This document shows positions 1 through 8,326 of a DNA stretch of 27,189 nucleotides, piece after piece. Numbering within the stretch: the first letter of the stretch is position 1; every line of letters begins with the position of its first letter. The stretch spans positions 1 through 27,189 of the forward strand of contig JAGLBH010000005.1 of assembly GCA_018260285.1 (NCBI GenBank), read 5' to 3'. The position numbers and the translations under genes were made by a program. A model generated the notes under the pieces. That model saw only the letters and a list, made by a program, of their open reading frames with translations, searched no databases and was not told where the DNA came from. The DNA is from Arthrobacter sp. GTDB taxonomy: Bacteria; Actinomycetota; Actinomycetes; Actinomycetales; Micrococcaceae.

Positions 1-168
1 CGGGGTGCCGGGCTGGACGCCACCGTGGACTGGATGCACTTGAGACTCAACGGCCACGCGGATTCACAGGTGATGCTCAAGGACCCCTTCGAGACGGACA
101 GCGCCGTCATCGAGCCGCTTCTCGCCGCGGTTCGATCCCTGAGCACGTCTGCCCCCGGTCACAGCTGA
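1..168 (+). CDS. pafA: Probable Pup--protein ligase PafA, C-terminal end (partial)
   Basis: The frame is open from base 1 to a TGA at 166-168, giving the last 55 residues of a protein that begins outside the window. The visible tail has a Trp-rich strand (residues VDWMHLRL), then a KDPF motif, then a closing helix. This resembles the C-terminal domain of PafA, which ligates the protein Pup to lysines of substrates for proteasomal degradation. The catalytic domain is not in the window, so the call rests on the short tail and on context: pafA normally precedes pafBC-tatA-tatC-helY in actinobacteria, and that order follows here. The related Pup deamidase Dop is the main alternative. Confidence 0.65.
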   Translation, partial: RGAGLDATVDWMHLRLNGHADSQVMLKDPFETDSAVIEPLLAAVRSLSTSAPGHS

Positions 169-219
169 CCGGCGAGTTTCGCCCTCCGCTGAGGCGGCAC
201 ACTGCCCGCAACCCGGTGA

Positions 220-248
220 TTGACAGGGAAACCTGCAAAGATGATCTA
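220..248 (+). promoter_or_regulatory. Candidate promoter of the FKBP lipoprotein gene
   Basis: A perfect -35 box TTGACA lies at 220-225. Seventeen bases downstream is a poor -10 (GATCTA, 243-248). A start near 255 would leave a short leader carrying the AAGGA ribosome site. The weak -10 keeps confidence low; transcription could also run through from the upstream gene. Confidence 0.35.
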
Positions 249-282
249 CCGAGACCACGACCCCGAACGAAGGACTGCTTTC

Positions 283-1644
283 GTGCGCAAGAAATTCATT
301 ATCGCCTCCGCCCCGCTCGCGCTGCTGCTTGCCGCGTGCGGCGGCGTCTCGACCCCAGTGGGAGACAAATCCGGGTCCGACTCGGTCAAGGCGGAGCTCA
401 AGGGCAACGACACAGCGCCGAATGTCACGTTCGACACGCCCATCAAGGTCAGCGAGGACACCGTCAAGATCCTCGGCACGGGCGACGGCGAGGAGATCAA
501 GGAAGGCGATCGGGTGACCTATCGCCTGGCCGCCTTTGACGGCAACACGGGAAAGTCCGTCCAGGAGACGTACTCCACGAAGAAGGACGCGACCCTGGTG
601 TACAACGACGCCCTCAAGACCCAGTCCAAGGCGCTCTATGACGGTCTGGCCGGCCAGAAGAAGGGCGCCACGGTGGCGTACATCCCCAAGGCCGAGACTG
701 ACGACCAGCGCGGTGTCATGGTCCTCACGATCACCGATGTGCAGCACGCCCCGAGCTACTCTGACATGAAGGCCGGCGCGCAGTTCGGCGACAAGGCGAC
801 CACAGACAAGGTCACAGCCCAGTGGGCTGCCGACGACTGGGCCCCGAAGGTCTCCATCGACAAGGCCCTCAAGCCCGCCAAGGACTCCGCACGACTCTTC
901 GGCGAGGGCTCCGGCGAGACCATCACCGATGACATGAAGCTCACGCTCAAGACGGCGCTCATCGACATCGCAACCGGCCAGGTCAGCCAGGACGCCTATC
1001 CCAACGGCTCGACGCCGGCCAAGCCCGCCATGCCGGACCTGAAGACGGAGATGCCCGTTCTCTATCAGGCGCTCAAGGGCCAGAAGGTCGGCCAGACGGT
1101 CGTCTACATCCCCAAGGCCGCTGCCGGTCAGAAGCCGTCCGCCATGGTGCTCACCGTGACCAAGTCTGAGGCATACCACGCGCCCAAGGTGCTCTCCAAG
1201 GACGAGGTGAAGAAGCTGCGGGACGCCGGCAAGCTCCCCACCATCAAGGAGAACGGGGCCAAGAAGGTTCCGAGCATCACCTTCCCCGACAAGAGCGTCA
1301 AGGCCCCCCAGGACCTCGTCGTCGAGGTCGTCAAGGAGGGGACGGGGGCCGTCATCAAGGAGACGGACACCGTCACCGCGAACTACTCCGGGTGGGCCTG
1401 GGACTCCCACAAGAACTTCGATCAGAACTTCACGGCCGGCAAGCCGACCGAGTTCTCCCTCAGCCAGGTCATCAAGGGCTGGACCAAGGGCCTGACCGGC
1501 CAGAAGGTCGGCTCCACCGTGATGATCGTCGTCCCGAAGGACTGGGCCTACGGCGACGCCGGGCAGGGCGACGCCCAGGGCGATCTCGTCTTCTACGTTC
1601 AGATCACCAAGACCGCCGCCGCCAAGACCACTGCCGCCAAGTAA
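283..1644 (+). CDS. FKBP-type peptidyl-prolyl isomerase lipoprotein with three FKBP-like units
   Basis: This predicted 453-residue secreted lipoprotein should speed cis-trans isomerisation of prolyl bonds in proteins outside the membrane. The GTG at 283 is chosen because GAAGGA sits about 9 nt upstream and it places a lipoprotein signal at the N-terminus: RKK, a hydrophobic run, then the lipobox LLAAC with the lipidated Cys near residue 19. In-frame upstream starts (220, 241) would bury the signal. The C-terminal unit (about residues 345-445) keeps the FKBP pocket residues: NYSGW, NFD, F of EFSL, VIKGW, AYGD and the final VFYV strand. Two earlier units (about 60-150 and 190-290) share the fold pattern, including GLAGQKKG/ALKGQKVG and YIPKA, but lack the pocket Trp and are probably inactive. 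A cytosolic FKBP gene follows 30 nt downstream. The family call is firm; the substrate is unknown. Confidence 0.9.
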   Translation: MRKKFIIASAPLALLLAACGGVSTPVGDKSGSDSVKAELKGNDTAPNVTFDTPIKVSEDTVKILGTGDGEEIKEGDRVTYRLAAFDGNTGKSVQETYSTKKDATLVYNDALKTQSKALYDGLAGQKKGATVAYIPKAETDDQRGVMVLTITDVQHAPSYSDMKAGAQFGDKATTDKVTAQWAADDWAPKVSIDKALKPAKDSARLFGEGSGETITDDMKLTLKTALIDIATGQVSQDAYPNGSTPAKPAMPDLKTEMPVLYQALKGQKVGQTVVYIPKAAAGQKPSAMVLTVTKSEAYHAPKVLSKDEVKKLRDAGKLPTIKENGAKKVPSITFPDKSVKAPQDLVVEVVKEGTGAVIKETDTVTANYSGWAWDSHKNFDQNFTAGKPTEFSLSQVIKGWTKGLTGQKVGSTVMIVVPKDWAYGDAGQGDAQGDLVFYVQITKTAAAKTTAAK

Positions 1645-1674
1645 TCTCCACTCTCACTGATAGGAAACACGACT

Positions 1675-2070
1675 ATGTCTTTCGGACAGCGCGAATTTGA
1701 CCGCACCAAGCCCGAGATCGAGTTCCCCGGGGCCGAGGCTCCCACCGAACTCGTCATCGAGGACATCATTGAAGGCCAGGGCGCCGAGGTCAAGGCCGGC
1801 TCCACCGTCTCCGCACACTACGTCGGCGTGGCCCACTCCACGGGCGAGGAGTTCGACGCCTCCTGGAACCGAGGCACCCCGCTCGACTTCCGTGTCGGCG
1901 TCGGCCAGGTCATCCAGGGCTGGGACCAGGGCCTGCTCGTCATGAAGGTGGGCGGCCGTCGCAAGCTCGTCATCCCGGCCAACATGGCCTATGGCGACCG
2001 CGGCGCCGGCGCTGCGATCAAGCCGGGCGAGACCCTGATCTTCGTCGTCGACCTCATGGGCGTGCGCTGA
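1675..2070 (+). CDS. Cytosolic FKBP-type peptidyl-prolyl cis-trans isomerase
   Basis: This is a 131-residue single-domain FKBP without a signal peptide, the usual size for the family. It should isomerise prolyl bonds in the cytoplasm. Pocket residues are all visible: HYVGV, EEFDASW, the F of LDFRVG, VIQGWDQG, AYGDRG and the closing FVVDLMGV strand. ATG 1675 is preceded by AGGAAA. The gene follows the FKBP lipoprotein by 30 nt, so the two are probably co-transcribed, giving the cell one extracytoplasmic and one cytoplasmic FKBP from one locus. A hairpin terminator follows. Confidence 0.93.
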   Translation: MSFGQREFDRTKPEIEFPGAEAPTELVIEDIIEGQGAEVKAGSTVSAHYVGVAHSTGEEFDASWNRGTPLDFRVGVGQVIQGWDQGLLVMKVGGRRKLVIPANMAYGDRGAGAAIKPGETLIFVVDLMGVR

Positions 2071-2110
2071 TCCGCGTCCCCTGAGTGAGGACCTGTGATC
2101 GGGTTCTCCT

Positions 2111-2145
2111 GCAGCCCCTCCCTCCGCTCCGGAGGGCGGGGCTGC
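2111..2145 (+). terminator. Intrinsic terminator after the FKBP genes
   Basis: GCAGCCCC (2111-2118) and CCCTCC (2120-2125) pair with GGAGGG (2131-2136) and GGGGCTGC (2138-2145), with one mismatch and a 5-nt loop. TTCTGTCT follows. It separates the FKBP pair from pafBC. Confidence 0.75.
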
Positions 2146-2155
2146 TTCTGTCTAC

Positions 2156-2169
2156 TAGCCTTGACCGTA
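2156..2169 (+). promoter_or_regulatory. Leaderless-type promoter of pafBC
   Basis: A -10-like TAGCCT (2156-2161) ends 7 nt before the ATG at 2169, and there is no Shine-Dalgarno sequence. The expected transcription start therefore falls on or next to the start codon. The same TAGCCT hexamer precedes trpD in this window. TACTAG (2153-2158) is an overlapping alternative. Confidence 0.5.
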
Positions 2170-4235
2170 TGGAAGATCAGACCTCCGAGGACGGGCGGCC
2201 TGGCCGTTCAGAGCGCGTCGTGGAGCGAGTCCTCGCCCTCTGTGCTGCACTCAAGGCCGCGCCGCGAGGCCTCACCTGGCGTCAGATCGCTCAGACGGTC
2301 CCGGGCTACTCAGACAGCGACGCCGGGCGGCGGACCTTCCACAGGGACCGCCAGACCCTCGCAGCCGCGGGAATTGCTCTCTCCTCAGGGGACTACAGCG
2401 CCCCAGAATACCGATATCAGCTCTCTCAGTGGTCTGCTCCGCCCCGGCTCAGCTCGTCGGAGCGCACCGCGATCTCCCTCGCGGCCATGGCTCTGGAGGG
2501 GTCCAGCTCCGGGAAGGCTGTCCGACGGGCGGCGGAGCGACTGAGCTGGGACGACGAGGGCCTGAGCGCCGTGCACCCCTGGCAGCCGCGCCTGCCGGGG
2601 GACTCCGAGGTTCTCTCGTCGGTCAGCCGCGCGATCGCCCGTCATGCCCCGCTCTCCTTCGCCTACGTCAACGCGGCGGGGGAGAGATCTGCCCGAACCA
2701 TCTGGCCCTGGACGGCAGCCGTGGCCCATGGGGCCTGGTATGTCGCGGGGTACGACCTGCGGCGGAGACAGGCGCGCATGTTCCGATTCTCCCGCATGTC
2801 CTGCGTTGAGCTGCTGGGGGAAGAGGCCTCAGTGTCCCCGGACCCGGTGCCCCTCGGGCAGAGGCCTGAGACGGTGCGCCGCCTCTTCTCCACCGTGCCC
2901 CGTCCGGTGAGGCCGGACGTCGTCGTCGCGATCCCGCCGGGGCGCATGCCCTGGATCCGATTCCACGGGGAGAGCGCTGCCGGGCCGCAGGGCAGCACGG
3001 AGGTCGAGTGTCCCGAGGGGTGGGAGACCCACGTGCTTCCCGGGCGGCTCACGGATCGAGTCATCACGGAGATCCTGGAAAGGCCGGGAGAGGCGGTGCT
3101 CCTCGGACCGGCCGCAGCTCGTGAAGAGCTGGGCGAGGCCATCGCCTCCGTGGAGCGCGTGCATGACACGCCGGAGACCGACCCCCTGACACTTCCCAGG
3201 GCTCGTGGGCACCGGGTGAAGACGACGCCGGCAGACCGTGTCTACCGTGCCTTCACCCTGCTGGAGATGCTTGCTCTGTCCGGACCCCTCACCCTCGACG
3301 AGCTCAGCACGGCTCTCGGCACAGACGAAGACGTCCTCCGTGCAGACATCCTGGCGCTCTCCTGCGCAGGAGGACGTCCGGAAGAGGCGGGCGTGTTCGA
3401 CCTGCTCCTCGATGAGAGCGGGATGGTGAGCCTCTCTCAGTCTGAAGGGTTCGAGACGGCGCCGCTGCCGCCCTTTGAAGACCTGGTGCCCCTGACCGTG
3501 GCCCTGGGGGAGGCGGCCCGAGCGCTTCCCGAAGGCCACCTTCTGGGTGAGGCAAGCCGGTCAGCGCAGCTGAAGCTGCTGCGCTGCGCCTCAGACCCCG
3601 CAGTGGCCCAGTCGCTGCTGGCAGCGGGGGATTCGGCGCGGGACCCGGAGAGCGGCTCCTCAGCGGTGCTGTCTGCCCTCAATGAGGGAGCGCTTCTGGA
3701 GTTCAGGTACCTCAAGGAGACAGAGGAGGAATCCACCCGGCGCGTTGTCAGGCCCCTCGCCCTGCGCACCGAGAACGGGCGGCAGTACCTGTTCGGAGAG
3801 GAGCTGACGCGGGGAGCCGCCCCTCAGACCAAGCACTTCCGCGTTGACCGCTGTGTGGACTGGGGGGATCCTGGGGCGACGGACGGCTCTGCATCCGCGA
3901 AGCCGGAAAGGACGCCGGACATCCCGTCCTCCCCGCCGCGCTGGGCAAGCCGCCGTCGCTCGCGGAGTCAGCCGGTGGCCTGGATCGAGGTTCATGACTC
4001 AGACTTCTCGGCTGCCCGGGAGCTTCTCGAGTCCTTTGCCGCCCGGAACGTGCGCGAGAGCCCGCGGGGGCATCTCGTGGGGGAGATCAATGAGGCCTCA
4101 GGATCGCTGACAGCTGAAGTCCTGGGGGCTCGGGGTGCGCTTTCCCTTGAGTCCCCTCCCAGCCTGCGGAGAAAAGTGCTCGATGGATGTCAGACGTTGC
4201 GCAAAATCCAAGGTTTGCCCCGTAAAATCATTTAG
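2169..4235 (+). CDS. pafBC: Fused PafB-PafC WYL-domain transcriptional regulator
   Basis: This 688-residue protein joins in one frame two halves that are separate pafB and pafC genes in mycobacteria (each about 320-330 residues). PafBC is the activator of the LexA/RecA-independent DNA-damage response; it works with RNA polymerase and responds through its WYL domains. The first half has a winged-helix region (about residues 15-75) and a WYL domain with WYVAGYD and RMFRFSRM (about 150-215). The second half starts near 350 (ADRVYRAFTLLEML) with another helix-turn-helix. Its second WYL domain, near 500-560, reads QYLFG and KHFRVDR, so the Trp is replaced by Gln. A Ser/Arg/Pro-rich linker (about 570-600) precedes the C-terminal WCX region. 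ATG 2169 is chosen over the upstream GTG 2085 because 2085 would translate through the terminator. tatA follows 27 nt later. Confidence 0.9.
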   Translation: MEDQTSEDGRPGRSERVVERVLALCAALKAAPRGLTWRQIAQTVPGYSDSDAGRRTFHRDRQTLAAAGIALSSGDYSAPEYRYQLSQWSAPPRLSSSERTAISLAAMALEGSSSGKAVRRAAERLSWDDEGLSAVHPWQPRLPGDSEVLSSVSRAIARHAPLSFAYVNAAGERSARTIWPWTAAVAHGAWYVAGYDLRRRQARMFRFSRMSCVELLGEEASVSPDPVPLGQRPETVRRLFSTVPRPVRPDVVVAIPPGRMPWIRFHGESAAGPQGSTEVECPEGWETHVLPGRLTDRVITEILERPGEAVLLGPAAAREELGEAIASVERVHDTPETDPLTLPRARGHRVKTTPADRVYRAFTLLEMLALSGPLTLDELSTALGTDEDVLRADILALSCAGGRPEEAGVFDLLLDESGMVSLSQSEGFETAPLPPFEDLVPLTVALGEAARALPEGHLLGEASRSAQLKLLRCASDPAVAQSLLAAGDSARDPESGSSAVLSALNEGALLEFRYLKETEEESTRRVVRPLALRTENGRQYLFGEELTRGAAPQTKHFRVDRCVDWGDPGATDGSASAKPERTPDIPSSPPRWASRRRSRSQPVAWIEVHDSDFSAARELLESFAARNVRESPRGHLVGEINEASGSLTAEVLGARGALSLESPPSLRRKVLDGCQTLRKIQGLPRKII

Positions 4236-4262
4236 AGAAGTTTGTTCACGAAAGGACACCTC

Positions 4263-4550
4263 ATGGGCTGGAACCAGCCATCGCACATCGCCATCCTGCT
4301 CATCGCGGTCATTCTGCTCTTCGCCGCTCCCAAGCTGCCGCAGCTTGCGCGCAACCTGGGCGAGTCCATGCGCGTCTTCCGCTCGGAAGTCAAGCAGATG
4401 AAGGACGAGAACGGCAACGACATTCCCACGACGACGACCACGAACGTCGGTTCTCCGGCTGTTGACACGACTCGTGTTGACACCACCCGCGTTCAGAACC
4501 CGGCAGACGGCACCGTCACCGGTCGAGTCGTCGACGGGGACATCAAGTAA
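4263..4550 (+). CDS. tatA: Sec-independent protein translocase subunit TatA
   Basis: This 95-residue protein has an N-terminal membrane helix (about residues 8-24), the hinge AAPKLPQLARNLGES and an amphipathic helix, followed by a polar tail. TatA oligomers form the path by which folded twin-arginine proteins cross the membrane. The ATG at 4263 has GAAAGGA 8-9 nt upstream; the in-frame TTG at 4242 lacks a comparable site. The tail carries a Thr run and a short tandem VDTTR VDTTR, both typical of a disordered region. tatC follows after 5 nt. No tatB is in the window; in actinobacteria it is usually elsewhere. Confidence 0.95.
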   Translation: MGWNQPSHIAILLIAVILLFAAPKLPQLARNLGESMRVFRSEVKQMKDENGNDIPTTTTTNVGSPAVDTTRVDTTRVQNPADGTVTGRVVDGDIK

Positions 4551-4555
4551 CCGGA

Positions 4556-5362
4556 ATGGCTCGACTCAGTCGCAAGCACAACCCCGAGGGGAACATGCCC
4601 CTCGGGGACCACTTGAAAGAGGCGAGGAATCGCCTGTTCATCAGTGTGGGTGCCATGCTCCTCGGCGCCATCGTGGGCTTTTTCTATGTCCAGGACTTTT
4701 TCGACATCTTCTCCACCATGGTCCGGGACAACTCGTTCGGCCGCATGTCCGGACTGAATATCGGCAGTCCGCTGGGAGCATTCGACCTTTACTTCCAAGG
4801 CGCTCTGGTCATGGGGCTTGTCCTCTCAAGTCCCATCTGGATCTATCAGATCTGGGCTTACCTCGTTCCGGGGCTGACCAAGAAGGAGCGCAGGTATGCG
4901 CTCGGCTTCTTCTTCGCTGCGGTTCCTCTGTTCCTGGGAGGAGTCGTTCTCGCGTTCATCATCCTCCCGCATGCTATTCGGGCCATGTTCTTCTTCGTGC
5001 CCAGTGGTTTCTCTTCGCTGCTCAACGCGTCAGAGTTCCTGCAGTTCATCCTGAGGCTGCATCTTGCGTTCGGCTTCGCCTTCCTCATTCCCCTGGCTCT
5101 GGTGGGCGCGAACTTCCTCGGGTTCATCACCGGCAAGAGGGTGGCCCGCGCGTGGCGCATCGTGGTCTTCGTCTGCATCGCCTTCGCGGCCATCGCTGCC
5201 CCCGGCCCGGACATCTTCCCGATGCTCGCCCTGGCCGCGCCGATGCTGCTGCTCTTCTGCGTGGCGCTGCTCATCTGCCTCGCCAATGACAAGCGCAAGG
5301 AGCGCCGCCAGCGCGCCACGGCTCTCGCGCCGACTGAGGTGCGGCCTCTGTCGGAGATCTGA
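4556..5362 (+). CDS. tatC: Sec-independent protein translocase subunit TatC
   Basis: This 268-residue polytopic membrane protein is the twin-arginine signal receptor of the Tat system. The N-terminus has the family hallmark MPLGDHLKEARNRL (about residues 14-27), including the conserved Glu used in signal binding. It is followed by six hydrophobic segments, with the characteristic WIYQIWAYLVPGL loop and the late PGPDIFPM stretch. Only 5 nt separate it from tatA, so the two are co-transcribed. The C-terminus is a short basic tail. A long hairpin follows before helY. Confidence 0.96.
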   Translation: MARLSRKHNPEGNMPLGDHLKEARNRLFISVGAMLLGAIVGFFYVQDFFDIFSTMVRDNSFGRMSGLNIGSPLGAFDLYFQGALVMGLVLSSPIWIYQIWAYLVPGLTKKERRYALGFFFAAVPLFLGGVVLAFIILPHAIRAMFFFVPSGFSSLLNASEFLQFILRLHLAFGFAFLIPLALVGANFLGFITGKRVARAWRIVVFVCIAFAAIAAPGPDIFPMLALAAPMLLLFCVALLICLANDKRKERRQRATALAPTEVRPLSEI

Positions 5363-5396
5363 CAGGACTCGTCGGCTGAACCTCAGCCCTCGATCC

Positions 5397-5445
5397 AGGG
5401 CCGGGACATCCGGGCATGCAGCCAGTGCCTGATGCGCCCGGCCCT
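5397..5445 (+). terminator. Long stem-loop after tatC, probable terminator
   Basis: AGGGCCGGG (5397-5405) and CCCGGCCCT (5437-5445) are perfect 9-bp complements. Inside, CATC (5407-5410) pairs with GATG (5431-5434) and GGCA (5413-5416) with TGCC (5426-5429). The stem is long and GC-rich, but no good T-run follows, so it may be an attenuator or RNA-processing element instead. Confidence 0.5.
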
Positions 5446-5498
5446 TCGCTGTCCTGTCGGCTCTCTTCTCTCTCCTCATCTCACGGAGTCCTCCCCTG

Positions 5499-5512
5499 TA
5501 ATGTAGGGGGCA
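5499..5512 (+). promoter_or_regulatory. Leaderless-type promoter of helY
   Basis: A -10-like TAATGT (5499-5504) ends 7 nt before ATG 5512. The G-run just before the ATG is too close to act as a ribosome site, which favours a leaderless transcript. Confidence 0.5.
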
Positions 5513-8283
5513 TGAGCACTCCTGCTGAGAAGTATCAAGAGATGAAAAAGCGCCACGCAGAATCTCAGCGGGAATTGGCCTCATTCAGGGCCATGCAGCC
5601 CTTTCCCCTGGACGAATTCCAGGTTCGGGCCTGCGAAAGCATTGAAGAGGGTCGCGGAGTCCTCGTGGCAGCGCCCACGGGCGCCGGAAAGACCATCGTG
5701 GGCGAATTCGCCATCCACCTGGCGCTCGCCCAAGGCCGCAAGGCGTTCTACACCACCCCCATCAAGGCCCTGAGCAACCAGAAACACCAGGAGCTCGCCG
5801 AGCAGTTCGGCTCGAGCCGGGTCGGCCTGCTGACGGGGGACACCTCGATCAACGGCGAGGCGGACATCGTCGTCATGACCACCGAGGTGCTGCGCAACAT
5901 GCTGTACGCAGGCTCCAGCACCCTGGACACCCTCGGGTTCGTCATCATGGACGAGGTCCACTACCTCGCAGACCGCTTTCGAGGCGCCGTTTGGGAAGAG
6001 GTGATCATCCACCTTCCAGAGTCGGTGACGGTCGTCTCCCTCTCCGCCACGGTCTCCAACGCGGAGGAGTTCGGGGCCTGGCTCGGCACCGTTCGCGGAG
6101 AGACGGACGTCATCGTCTCGGAGCACCGCCCCGTCCCCCTGACGCAACACGTCCTCGTCCGGGACCGTCTCATGGATCTCTTCGCCGAGGACATCGCGTT
6201 CGACGAGCTCTCCTCCGCGACAACCGCTCCGCCGGTCAATCCGGAGCTTCTCACACTCGCCCGCCGCCAGTCCGCAGGGAGCTTCGGACACGGGGGGCGA
6301 CGCCGATCCCGCGACCGCAGAGGCCCTGGGGGGTTCCGAACCCGTGAGCCTCAGCAGGCTCAGAAGGTCTCCCGCCCCCGGATGATCGCGAGCCTCGAGG
6401 CGGACGGCCTCCTGCCTGCCATCGTCTTCATCTTCTCCCGCAAGGGATGCGAGATGGCCGTGAGGCAGTGTGTGGAGCATGGCATGGTGCTCACGACCAA
6501 GGACGACCGAGCAGAGATCCAGCGTGTCATCGACCAGGCGGCGAGCTTCGTCTCCCCTGAGGACCTGGACATCATCGGGTTCTGGTCCTGGCGTGAAGGG
6601 CTCCTCAAGGGATACGGGGCGCATCACGCGGGGCTCCTGCCGATTTTCAAGGAGGCAGTCGAGCATCTGTTCGCCGCCAACCTCATCAAGGTCGTGTTCG
6701 CCACGGAGACGCTCGCGCTGGGCGTGAACATGCCTGCCCGCAGCGTGGTGCTCGAGAAGCTGGACAAGTTCAACGGCGAGTCCCATGTCGCGGTGACGCC
6801 GGGGGAGTACACCCAGCTCACCGGCCGCGCCGGTCGGCGGGGCATCGACACAGAGGGCCACGCCGTCGTCGTCTGGGACAAGGACGCGGACCCGGGACAG
6901 ATCGCGGACCTCGCCTCCACGCGCACCTACCCGCTGAATTCGAGCTTCGCCCCGACCTACAACATGAGCATCAACCTCGTGGCCCAGTTCGGCCGAGACA
7001 GGGCCCGCGGCATTCTCGAGTCCTCCTTCGCCCAGTTCCAGGCGGACCGCGGCGTGGTGGGTCTGGCCCGCCAGGTGAGGGAGCGCGAGAGGGCTCTTGA
7101 CGGGTTCATGGAGCAGATCACCTGCGAGCGAGGCGACGCGCTGGAGTACCTCAAGCTCCGCCACAGTCTTGCCGAGGCCGAGCGCAGGCAGCGCCGGGAG
7201 AGCAGGAAGGTCCTCAAATCTGCGGTGGCCTCCTCGCTCGAGTCCCTTCAGCTGGGGGACGTGGTCTCCATTCCGTCCGGGCGCCTCAAGGGCAAAGGGG
7301 TGGTCATCGAGACCGACGCCGTGAGCCTTGCCCCCAGGCCCACGATCCTGACCCTCCAGCGCACCGTGCGGCGCCTGTCTCTCGAGGACCTTGCCGAGCC
7401 CGTGGATGTGGTGACCACGATGAAGATCCCCAAGAAGTTCACGGGCCGATCCCCCAAAGAGCGCCGTGATCTTGTCGAGGCGCTCAAGTCTGCGCTCGAC
7501 CGGGCTGACCCAGCGCCGGTTCGACGACCTCGTTTCGCCGCCTCCGTCCCTGACGAGGAGACGAAGACACCCGAGGGGATCCGAACCCGGCTCGCTGCGC
7601 ACCCGGTCCACTCCTGCCCCGATCGCGAGTCTCATGCGCGGTGGGGCGAGCGCTACTTCAAGCTCAAGCGAGAGACGGACGTCCTGCGCTCCAAGATTCG
7701 CGGGCGGACGAACACGATCGCGCGCCACTTCGACCGGGTCTGCGATGTGCTGGCCAAAACCGGCTATCTCACCGCCGAGTCGGAGGTCACACCAGCCGGC
7801 AGCGTTCTGCGGAGGATCTACGGCGAGCGAGACCTGCTCACGTCCCAGATGCTCAACGCGGGCCATTTCGAGGGGCTCAGCCCGTCCGAGATGGCGGCCC
7901 TCGTGAGCATGCTCGTCTACCAGGGCAAGCGAGAGGAGCGCCCGGGGCGGCCGGCACTGCCCTCAATGGCGCTTCAGGAGCGCTATGGGGAGCTCGTCAA
8001 GATCTGGTCTGCCGTCACTGACTATGAAGAGGAGGCAGGCATTCCCGTCACCTCGGACCCCGAGTCCGGCCTCGTCGGTCCCATCTACCGGTGGGCCAAC
8101 GGCCAGTCGCTCCGACGGTCCCTCGAGGGGTCTGACCTCTCAGCAGGCGACTTCGTCCGCTGGTCCAAGCAGATCATCGACTCCCTGGACCAGATCCGCT
8201 CAGCATCCCAGTCCTTTGACATCCGCGCCACGGCCGAAGAGGCTATTGACGCAGTGCGCCGCGGCGTCGTCGCCTCCTCCTAG
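5512..8283 (+). CDS. helY: HelY-type Ski2-like DEAD/DEAH-box RNA helicase
   Basis: This 923-residue superfamily 2 helicase is close to the roughly 900 residues of mycobacterial HelY. It is expected to unwind RNA using ATP. Visible motifs are Walker A APTGAGKT (54-61), the Walker B variant DEVH (147-150), SAT (178-180) and motif VI QLTGRAGRRG (435-444). A basic Arg-rich insertion (around residues 255-290) separates the two RecA-like domains, and the C-terminal third looks like the DSHCT helical domain of Ski2/Mtr4 proteins. ATG 5512 (MSTPAEKYQ) is chosen over the upstream in-frame ATG at 5416, which lies inside the tatC hairpin. Position after tatC is the conserved actinobacterial arrangement. 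The physiological RNA target is unknown. Confidence 0.93.
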   Translation: MSTPAEKYQEMKKRHAESQRELASFRAMQPFPLDEFQVRACESIEEGRGVLVAAPTGAGKTIVGEFAIHLALAQGRKAFYTTPIKALSNQKHQELAEQFGSSRVGLLTGDTSINGEADIVVMTTEVLRNMLYAGSSTLDTLGFVIMDEVHYLADRFRGAVWEEVIIHLPESVTVVSLSATVSNAEEFGAWLGTVRGETDVIVSEHRPVPLTQHVLVRDRLMDLFAEDIAFDELSSATTAPPVNPELLTLARRQSAGSFGHGGRRRSRDRRGPGGFRTREPQQAQKVSRPRMIASLEADGLLPAIVFIFSRKGCEMAVRQCVEHGMVLTTKDDRAEIQRVIDQAASFVSPEDLDIIGFWSWREGLLKGYGAHHAGLLPIFKEAVEHLFAANLIKVVFATETLALGVNMPARSVVLEKLDKFNGESHVAVTPGEYTQLTGRAGRRGIDTEGHAVVVWDKDADPGQIADLASTRTYPLNSSFAPTYNMSINLVAQFGRDRARGILESSFAQFQADRGVVGLARQVRERERALDGFMEQITCERGDALEYLKLRHSLAEAERRQRRESRKVLKSAVASSLESLQLGDVVSIPSGRLKGKGVVIETDAVSLAPRPTILTLQRTVRRLSLEDLAEPVDVVTTMKIPKKFTGRSPKERRDLVEALKSALDRADPAPVRRPRFAASVPDEETKTPEGIRTRLAAHPVHSCPDRESHARWGERYFKLKRETDVLRSKIRGRTNTIARHFDRVCDVLAKTGYLTAESEVTPAGSVLRRIYGERDLLTSQMLNAGHFEGLSPSEMAALVSMLVYQGKREERPGRPALPSMALQERYGELVKIWSAVTDYEEEAGIPVTSDPESGLVGPIYRWANGQSLRRSLEGSDLSAGDFVRWSKQIIDSLDQIRSASQSFDIRATAEEAIDAVRRGVVASS

Positions 8284-8326
8284 TCACCACCGCATGTCCC
8301 CGTCCACGCCACAGTCAGGAAAGCCA

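Noticed and set aside
64..1410. 448-codon open frame on the minus strand opposite the FKBP lipoprotein gene
   Set aside because: It mirrors the codon pattern of the plus-strand gene, has a Leu/Gly/Asp/Arg-rich sequence typical of antisense frames in high-GC DNA, and shows no domain or ribosome site.
5581..7866. 761-codon open frame on the minus strand within helY
   Set aside because: helY has all helicase motifs in its frame; the opposite frame is a His/Gly/Asp/Leu-rich shadow.
7985..8326. N-terminal extension of the amidohydrolase overlapping the end of helY
   Set aside because: The extension is a Ser/Pro/Arg-rich shadow of helY; the family fold begins at LYVNGAVYSA just after GTG 8327.
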